From NCBI GenBank assembly GCA_010015655.1, contig ML976752.1:62001-126000 (forward strand): a stretch of 64,000 nt of DNA. Reading direction: 5' to 3'. Source of the DNA: Bimuria novae-zelandiae CBS 107.79. Lineage: Eukaryota > Ascomycota > Dothideomycetes > Pleosporales > Didymosphaeriaceae. Positions 56,323 through 64,000 of the stretch are shown one piece after another. How positions within the stretch are numbered: position 1 is the first letter of the stretch; the number at the start of each line of letters is the position of its first letter. The notes beneath the pieces are model-generated. The model made no database searches. It saw only the letters and a program-made list of their open reading frames with translations, and had not been told where the DNA came from. Position numbers and translations under genes: made by a program.

Positions 56323-59300
56323 TCAAGCTACCTTCCCCTTGCCCTTCCCGCTACCAGCCAGCGGACTCAGCGGTGGAAACGCATCATCCACCGCTTCCAC
56401 CTCCTTCCTACTCGCCTCCTCCGCAAGACTGAGCTGTAGTGCAAACTCCAATTCATCCATCTCTTTGTCGTTGCTCGAGCCGGACACGCCGCCAGCCCTG
56501 CTAGCCCGGGTCGGACTGCCCGACTTCTTGCCTTTTGCGTACTTGACTGGTATATCCCACTCGTCGTCGAGAGCCGACGATCCAGAGCCATACATTCCTG
56601 TAGCTGGGCTATCTTGCAGAGAAAGACGGATAGCTTCTGCGATGTCCGCATCGAGCTCGGGATCAATTGCCATGGTAGGCGAGCTGGATTGTGCGGCACT
56701 GGGCTCATGGGTGACAGTATCGCTGCTGGTGGCGAAGCTGCTCTCGCTCTCCCTCCGCTTTGCCTCGTCCATCTGCATCGTCTCTTGCGAGAGCATCGTA
56801 GCATAGGCCAGAGCTTCTTCTTCGCTGCCGAGAAGATCGATACCGAAGCGGCCGGCTAGACGGTCTGCACGCTTGCGACGTTCCACTGTATCGCGCTCAA
56901 GCTCGTGCTTCTCATCGTCGATGTAATTCTTCAGGTTCAGGCGTGTGGCACCGACGACACGCTCTCCAGCATTGTTGCTCCCGCGTTCGGAATGGCGGAG
57001 ACGACGCTTGCTGCTCTTGTATTGATCCGCCGCGGACGAACTATAACTCCAATATCTGATCTGGTTGCCGACAGATACTGCTCCACGCAGAACGGTTGGG
57101 TCGGGATCAAGCACAATGGCTCCAGCGGCGTACATATTGACACCCACGCCTTGGACTGATGCTTGAGCTTGCTGGATACGTCTGCGAGCACGAGTAGCAT
57201 GACGAGAATGCAGCGTGCGCACAGGCTTGGTATCAGAGGCTAGAGGATCCCAAGCTTGAACGAGTCCGTCATAGCCGCCGATCACGATGTGTAGCGCTGT
57301 TAGAGCCAGGCAACTAATCTCTGGAGACTGAGTGTAGATAATTCGAACAGGCTGCACACTGTTTGGGTATTCCGCGCTGCGTGAGACCGGAGCCCGCACA
57401 TCCCACAGGAGTACTTCGCCAGTCTTCGTGCCAGCAGCGACGAAGCGAGCGCGTTGACCAGGAATATCTGAAGGTGAGGCGGGTTGACTTGCCATGGACA
57501 TGGGCGAAGCATAGGGTGAAGATGCTGTTGATGTAGTCGAAAACCCAAGCGCAGGATCTTCGGACATGGTCATGGTGGCAAACGTCGAGCAGTCGAGGGC
57601 AGTGGTTGCAATCTGTACAATCTTGGGACCACCCAGTGCCAAATCAGACATCCTCCATTCTTCAACGAGACTGGCTCGTTCGGGTGAGCTGTTCTCAGAT
57701 GCGTACGATGAGCTACGCATCCGATTGGTTGAAGGCCGTTGTTGAGAAGTCTCAGGAGTAGCACCGCCAGATTCACTGAAAAGGGATGTGGTTTGAGATG
57801 CTCCTTGAGGAACCACCGGCGTTGACGTGATGCTGCCTTTGGCATCATCGCGAGTCTTCCATCGCGTAAAGCGAGTGAGCTTGGCAATATCGCCCTCTTC
57901 GAGCCCGCATTCGAACACGACCATGGCTTCGCCAGCATAGTTGCCATCGTCACCTGCGAAATCGACCTCGAGCCTTCTACGCATATCCCACCCAAGACAC
58001 ATCTTGCGGAAGTCTTTGGGCTTCCTGGCGATGAATTTTTGGATCTCTTTGGTTTCGGCCATAACTTGATCGTTGCTCAAGCACATGCCGTCCCAGGAGC
58101 TTCTTGGTGAGTAGCTCCCGTCCATTTCGACGTCGTTGTAGGGATCAGGTCTCGCCGTTCGCCTGCTAGGCTCGACAATATTCCAGTAGACGCTACGTCC
58201 AGTGAGCCAAGCCAGGTATTCGGTGTGATCCTCATTGAGCTGGCCCTTAGGTGCTTGGCTCCGGGTTGGAAACTTCGTCAGATAGAAGAGTTCGCCCAAG
58301 GCATTAAGAGTCACAGCCCAAATACGATTCTGAGCTTGGCGCTTCAGAGAATAACTCTCGTCAACAGCAATAGCAATGATTGGAACACCCGGACTAAGCA
58401 CCCAGCGAGCCACGAGTTCGCCGCGTTGGACACGATTGCCACGCAGTCCATCGGTACCGAGGCTACAAGCTGAAACAACACCAGCTGCAGATCCCATAAG
58501 AAGCCCAACCAAGCCATCAGTTAGATTGGGAATCACATTGGATTTGGCTATCCAGACGCTGCAGATGGCGCCACCGTCAATGCCAAGCTTAGGCACGCCT
58601 GCTTCGGGCAAGGAAAAATCCGTGGGCTCTGCGATGAAGCGACCTCGTTGCTCGTCCGTAGCTCGATAATAGCAGGATCCCTCAAGACAACCCTGACCAT
58701 AGATCATGCCGTACTGCTGTGATACATCCATGACATTAGGTTGACCAATCACTTCGCCAGAGCCTAGACCCCATTCGGCGGTACCAGGAAAGCGTTCGGA
58801 AAATTGGGCGTAAAAGTTCGGATCGCTCTGGCCCCATGGGTCGACTTTGGTGGTGGTGGGATCGCTGCTAGTGCACATGCCCACATCGTCTGCTCCGTGA
58901 ATCAGACGGGGTACTCGCTTATTCAGACCTGTGCCAAACGTAGCATGCAGGTGATTGACGGTCGTGAAGGTGCAGGCATGGTACATGTTTACTGGACCGT
59001 TGTTCTGCGACTGCCCGGAGCGAGAAGCAGTGGTCGATGGCACCTGGACGGGCTTGCCCCTAGCCAGCGAACGCAGAAGTCGGGTCCGCAATATGTACTC
59101 GCTCCTCCATGATGACAACGCAGAGAGACGCGTAAAGGCACGCTTCTCGTAGCGAAAATTGTCACCTGTCTCTTCCATAGCCAGTCGAACGTCTTCGTCA
59201 ACCAGCGCCGTAGATCCGGGGAAGTAGCGACTGAAAGCTTCGCGCCATGCATGAGGGGTGGTGACGAGGCCATTGAAGCGCTTCGAAACTAGAGAGACAG

Positions 59301-59791
59301 CGGCAAGGTCGTGAGGCGACAGATGTGAGAGAGCATGTGTCAACACTTCTAAATGGGCGTCAGATATTGAATGGCGTATTTGCTGGCAGCCCTTCTATGG
59401 ACTTACCATTAGGCAGCTTCGCAATCGGACAGCTCTTATCGTCGGGTTTCCTGGTCGATTTGATAACCTCAAAAGCCGGGCCCTGGTGCCTCTTTTTGGG
59501 CGTCTGAACCAGTGCATTCTCATATTCGGTGATTCTGTTCCTCGGTGAAGGGTTCGTGGGGCTCAGTCTTGCGGTAGCGTCGGGATCGCGGTCGCGACTC
59601 GACTCACGCGACGCGTGCTGCTCGGCGGCACCCGGAGGCGCTGGTTCTCCCTGCTCCTCAAACTGGTGAGGGAGCAGAGAGAGCTGCTGATGGTGATCCT
59701 GGAGTCCATGCTGGGGGGTGGTGGCAAGGGCTTCGGGGGCAACTTTGGGGGACAGCGTGTTCTGGGAAGCGGGTGTGGGCTCGGATTGCAT
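56323..59791 (-). CDS. F-box/WD-repeat protein with two C-terminal ubiquitin-interacting motifs
   Basis: Probable substrate receptor of an SCF ubiquitin ligase. complement(join(56323..59348,59407..59791)), 1,136 aa; the 58-nt intron (GTAAGT donor, TTAG acceptor) splits the F-box. Splicing gives LPNEVLTHALSHLSPHDLAAVSLVSKRFN at about 126-155, a canonical F-box, which fixes the exon join. The N-terminal 120 residues are Pro/Ser/Gln-rich. The middle contains degenerate WD-like blades: FVAAGTKTGEVLLWDVRA and IVIGGYDGLVQAWDP (about 760-830). The C-terminus has two UIM-like helices, DADIAEAIRLSLQ (about 1027) and DELEFALQLSLAEEA (about 1093), suggesting ubiquitin binding. F-box plus UIMs is an uncommon pairing. 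ATG 59791 is the first in frame; the true start could differ. It is the only gene in an island between two transposon blocks. Confidence 0.87.
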
Positions 59792-60089
59792 AAAACTGAG
59801 AGCGCGGATATGGGCTGTTCGCAGTAGACCGAGCTTACAAATGCTGCTCAGTCAGAGATTGTTTGGCTTCGTGCGGGGTATACAGTATCGTGATGAATTC
59901 GTAAGGAGTGGTGTTGTGAAGTTTTGGAGTGGGTGGTGGATGCCAAGAAAAGAAGATGACGCGAGACGCGCTCCAATCAGTCGCCCGCGAGTTCGACACT
60001 ATCGCTAGCGCCCGTATTCACACGATATCTTGACGACATTGGGATCAGGCCTCTTGTTTACTCAAATCGATTGATCTGTATAAGCTACC
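59792..60089. promoter_or_regulatory. Upstream region of the F-box gene
   Basis: Only about 300 bp of normal-GC sequence separates the start codon from element T, so the promoter must be compact or extend into the element. Confidence 0.4.
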
Positions 60090-60687
60090 CGGCCCTAGCG
60101 GCTGCTGCGCAGTTTTTCAGCGAAAAAGGCCGTGCTCCGCACGGCCCTACTAGCTCAACGACCAACGCAACCATCGAACCACGCCTAATTTACATGGAAA
60201 AAATGCCAAAAGTCGGGAAGGAGGTCTCCTAGTACACGCGCGAGTGTTAGATTATTAAAAAAGGCAATAGTAGAGCTATAAAAAGCTACGCGGCCTAAAG
60301 TTAGCGCGTACTATCGTAATTATAATACTAGCTATCTCTGCTAACGCCTACAACGCGCACTTTATAGTAGCTATAGTAAGTTAACTTGCCCTAGCACTAA
60401 TAAAAGGCTCTTTATAAAATAAGATATCGCGCTTAAACGTTCCTGCGGCGCTATTAATAACGTTAAATTTAGTATTATAAAGAAGCGTATATAGTAGCAG
60501 GCTAACACGCTATTAGCTAAAGTATATAAAGGAGATAATAACCTGCCACGCGTTAGTATTAATTAGATATTTTATTAGCTTAGCTCTTATATAAGTATTA
60601 TAAAATAAAAGTAAAACTAATTAATCCAGCTTAAAAGCTAGCGTAGCTACTAGATAGCCTTAAAATATAGTTTAATAAGTTATAAGT
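60090..60687. mobile_element. Element T, copy 2 (left end)
   Basis: Starts CGGCCCTAGCGGCTGCTGC with hairpin GGCCGTGC-TCC-GCACGGCC at 60128-60146 and follows T copy 1 in inverse orientation. Interrupted at 60687 by a solo LTR; homology to copy 1 is not clear beyond that. Confidence 0.75.
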
Positions 60688-61224
60688 TGTTAGATTGGTA
60701 GAGGTTCTGGGCCTTTAGCGATAATTAGGTGGCTGGAAAGCTAAGTAATGTAGTTAGCCAAAGCACCTGAAAAGGCCTTAGGGTATAGAGATAAGATGTC
60801 ACGAGAGCAACGAGCAGAGAGAGCTTAGTTTAGAGAGCTGGGTTGATTGTGCTTCGTTCGGTATCTACGTATAGGTACAAGACGTTGGATAAGGAGAAAA
60901 GGTTTTCTCCCCCTATCTAGCGTGGATCTATCTATCTCGCTTAGTTTAGGTGCTAGTACCTAGATGGCTAGCGTCGTGTCTAACCAATCAGAAGCAAGCT
61001 TCGGGGTCTGGGCTATTAGACCTTTAGGGCTAAGGCTATTAGACCTTCGGTTCCCGAAGTATAAGTTTGAAGGAGAAGCCTATGTACTAATGTACTATTA
61101 TTAATAGTACGTCTGGGTTATCAGGTTGCCTAGGAGGTTATCGTGATATAAGAAAATAGAATAGCATTAATCTAAAAAACCTAACACATATTAGTGATAT
61201 TATCAAACCCTATTAAATCTAACA
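60688..61224. mobile_element. 537-bp solo LTR
   Basis: TGTTAGATT...AATCTAACA (perfect 9-bp inverted ends), duplication TAAGT at 60683-60687 and 61225-61229. GC-normal, not RIP-degraded. Confidence 0.85.
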
Positions 61225-61229
61225 TAAGT

Positions 61230-61467
61230 AACGTATATACATAGTAAGCTAATTAGTTAAGCGAGCTAATCACTCCACTCTGCCAAGACCCTATTAAAAT
61301 CTAGACTATACACGATTGTATAGAACAACTATAAACAGCTATTAAAAATCGTAATAGGCTAATCTATTTAGAATCTACCTTTATAAGTTACTTATAGATG
61401 CGTAAGTTATACCTAGTCTTACTATAGAGTTAATAGTACTACTAAGTTAATTTATTTTTATTAGCGC
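61230..61467. other. AT-rich, no gene seen
   Basis: Degraded sequence between two solo LTRs, possibly interior of element T. Confidence 0.4.
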
Positions 61468-61472
61468 GTACC

Positions 61473-61858
61473 TGTAACAGGAACAATCGCTCGTCGACAC
61501 GAGAACCCTTGGCCAGTCAAGACAGGATTCGAGATCATCCGAAAACCGACACTCATCCGTATCGGACCAATTTCGGATCTATCAGACCGATGGGGAACTA
61601 CGGATCCGATTCGGACCTATTTCGGATCCATCAGACCGACGGTCAACCTATGGCAGATATGTGCTAGCTAGCCATCTGGGAAGAGGTGTATTTAGAGGAG
61701 CTTGGGGCCTTTGTAGTTCAGTACCTTTTCCGTATCCTTTCGTACCAGACCTATAGGCACTTAATTCATTCGAGGCTACATTCTTATACACGCACTCCCA
61801 CATGCCTCTGCTAGGAGATACGCCGACATCGATCCTTTGAGTGACCTGCGCCGATACA
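61473..61858. mobile_element. 386-bp solo LTR
   Basis: TGTAACAGG...CGATACA, duplication GTACC at 61468-61472 and 61859-61863. Contains an internal repeated unit (TTTCGGATCTATCAGACCGA at about 61571 and again at about 61621). GC-normal. Confidence 0.85.
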
Positions 61859-61863
61859 GTACC

Positions 61864-62345
61864 CTTTTCTTTACTTTCTTTTTATTACTACGCGCCGTAA
61901 AGTCTTTTAGAATAGCTAGTTACTAGCAATTAGCAGTTATAAGAACTCTTTTTTACTATAATTACTTTTTTTATATAACTTTTTATTATGTAGTAGCCTT
62001 ATTAGTGGCTTAAAGCTTAGCGCCTTTTATAAGCTTTTTAACTACTTTAACTATTAAAGTTAAAGAACTATCTATATAAGATTGATTTTTTTAGATTATT
62101 AGCGTTAATTACAACCCTAGTTCTAGTATATTACTTAGTATTTACAACTACCACGTACTATTGCGTATAGTATAAGATAAAGGCATACGTAAATAAATAT
62201 TAAGCTTTAATATTATAGCTTATAGATTTAATAGGACTAAACTAGCGTCTTAAAAGCCTCCTTAAATATTACTTTAAGTAATTATAGCCTTAAAAGTAGT
62301 AATAAAGTAAGGTAAAAACTCAATTTTAGTAATATACGTAAACTA
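61864..62345. other. AT-rich degraded sequence
   Basis: No product recognised; RIP-like composition. Confidence 0.4.
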
Positions 62346-62350
62346 GTAAC

Positions 62351-62785
62351 TGTTAGGATCCGTTGAGACCCAACATGACGCGAGGCGGGGTATGGCCACT
62401 TATCCGTGCGACCAGCCAAGGTTCCTGACTCAGCCACAGATTACGTGACCATGTCACGCGTCCCAGAAGTATCGGGCGTCCCAGAAGTATCTTGGCATAT
62501 GGGACTTTGGGATTCTTGGGACACCTGGGATTCGTAGGACGAGTTATGTATATAGGGACACGAGGATAGTCTTCTATCATCGTGTTTAACCTGTTTATTA
62601 ATCTATCGTTTAGATCTAAATAAGCAACCTTATTGATTTGATTATGTTATACCTACCTTTAATACTAACACCCTAGTGACAAGCGCAAGCTATCACTACG
62701 ACCCTCTCTCGTCCTACTACAGTATTCCTGCCCAAGAACCAACCTTAGCCCCTTAGGAACCAGCTATCCCTTTGGGATCTTAACA
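62351..62785. mobile_element. 435-bp solo LTR
   Basis: TGTTAGGATCC...GGGATCTTAACA, duplication GTAAC at 62346-62350 and 62786-62790. Two copies of CGTCCCAGAAGTATC lie next to each other at about 62458-62488. The 75-codon minus-strand ORF here is non-genic. Confidence 0.87.
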
Positions 62786-62790
62786 GTAAC

Positions 62791-63700
62791 GTATTAGATC
62801 CTTAGCTTGGCGCCTATACGCCTTCTTGAAAGGCGAGAAATAACCTATATTAAGTGGCTATAAGAGGTACGATACATATAGAGGCATATAAAGAGTAATA
62901 ATTTTATTATTCTTATAGTATTACTAGAATTTAAGCAAGTTATGACTCTTATAGCTATTAATAATAAGTAAACATGCTATACTAATAATACGCCTCTTTA
63001 TATACGCGTTAAAGTACTTTAACTACTATAAACTAAACTTGTTTATTATTAAACTATTCTTAAAGACTATAATAACCTAATTATAAGGTAGATCATTCTC
63101 TTAGTACCAGGCAGAGAGGTAGTGCTTACCCTAGAAGATAAGGAAGGGTGAAATCACCTAGCCTATTATATTAATACCCAAAATAGTTATTATCTACTTT
63201 TAGCTATCCTACTACACGCTCTTTAGCTTACCTTAACGCTTAAAGCCTATAATAACTACTCTTATTAATATTATACCTATTATAAAGCTAGACTTATTAA
63301 AGTTATAAGTATTCTTAACTAGGATACTATGCTTGGCTTTAGTATTCTCTATAAGCTAGAACTAGTCTTATATAACTTTAGGATCCTTACAGAGAGCTCT
63401 TTTATAGTTATACTTTTAATTAAACTTAACTTAGAGCTCTAGCTAGTACTTTATAAAGTAGTAAAACTACTTTTAATTAACTAGCTTAAAGTAGCGTGCA
63501 GCTAGTAAAAAAGTAACTATATTTTTTACAGTAGTAAGCTAGGGCGGAAATTCTTATATATCTAGGTTAAGTCTATACTATATAATTGTCTATTCCTTTC
63601 TTATAGTAAGCTTTATTAAGTCAGATACGTAATTACGTTAAAAGGTAGTTCTAGCACATCGTGTACTTAGTATACTTTAAAATATATTATAGATAGTTAG
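62791..63700. other. AT-rich degraded transposon sequence
   Basis: Stops in all frames and RIP-like composition; no motif I can name. Confidence 0.45.
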
Positions 63701-64000
63701 AGTCCCCCCCCCAGATTTGACCCAACCCTAGATTTAACCCAGCAAAAGCACGCGACGCGCATGCATCACGCGTTATCCCCACCAATGCCTCCCTAAACAC
63801 CAAAAAGACAATCAAATCGCGAAATTTAAATACAAAATACTTTATATACCTTTTAAAATAAAGATTTTTCTTCTCTAAATTCTGCTACAGACTTCTTTAA
63901 AGTTTCGCGACGCACCTTACACCGTAGACATTACGGTGGCTTAACGCAGTCTGTAAGCCACGAAATAGCTTAGATCCTGTTAAACATGGAAGAAAAGACT
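63701..64000. mobile_element. Possible end of another DNA element, cut by the window edge
   Basis: After a run of C (63704-63712) come two close copies of a short unit (AGATTTGACCCA, AGATTTAACCCA), then sequence with many CpG words that is not RIP-like. A sharp junction of this kind is typical of a terminal repeat, but the other end is outside the window. Confidence 0.35.

Noticed and set aside
62353..62580. 75-codon minus-strand ORF
   Set aside because: Falls wholly inside a solo LTR.
1..64000. tRNA, rRNA or CRISPR features
   Set aside because: No tRNA-like B box with a foldable cloverleaf, no rRNA sequence and no regularly spaced repeats seen; a tRNAscan run would settle the first.

Overview
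The window looks like a filamentous ascomycete chromosome, most likely Pezizomycotina and possibly Dothideomycetes. Genes carry short introns of about 47-70 nt with GTRNGT donors, CTAAC-like branch sites and CAG/AAG acceptors. Two very AT-rich blocks, packed with TAG/TAA codons inside recognisable transposon proteins, show the C-to-T/G-to-A pattern expected of repeat-induced point mutation (RIP). No species can be named from sequence alone.

Layout. (1) 1-29.6 kb is gene-rich. It holds an Lcb3-type sphingoid-phosphate phosphatase (5' part only), a Rho4-type GTPase, DASH subunit Dad1, tRNA-splicing endonuclease Sen34, an uncharacterised protein with a duplicated internal domain, two other hypothetical genes, a SnoaL-like protein, a U1A/U2B''-type snRNP protein, V-ATPase subunit D and splicing factor Syf1. 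Between 5.3 and 20.4 kb lie broken accessory genes: an MFS tail, ankyrin, HET, spherulin-4 and a fungal family of unknown function. The last carries two small insertions with 5-bp target duplications. (2) 29.6-55.2 kb is a RIP-degraded nest. A class II element ('T') appears to frame it. Inside are a Fot1/pogo-like element, a 19.9-kb composite Gypsy element (161-bp LTRs), a Copia relic, a second Gypsy element (450-bp LTRs), a Copia element on the minus strand (253-bp LTRs) and, innermost, a 407-bp miniature LTR element with identical 61-bp LTRs. (3) 55.2-60.1 kb is a 4.9-kb gene island with one F-box/WD/UIM gene, bounded on both sides by inverted copies of T's terminal repeat. (4) 60.1-64 kb is a second AT-rich block with a T copy and three solo LTRs, each with a perfect 5-bp target duplication.

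The housekeeping genes are unrelated in function apart from an RNA-processing theme (Sen34, U1A/U2B'' protein, Syf1). VMA8 and SYF1 are divergent and share a 369-bp intergenic promoter. The most interesting material is in the elements: a TRIM/SMART-type retroelement whose primer-binding site complements the anticodon arm of a CAU-anticodon (methionine) tRNA; an antisense ORF in the 3' end of a Gypsy element; a set of small TG...CA insertions with 5-bp duplications; and microexons of 7 and 11 nt in two housekeeping genes.
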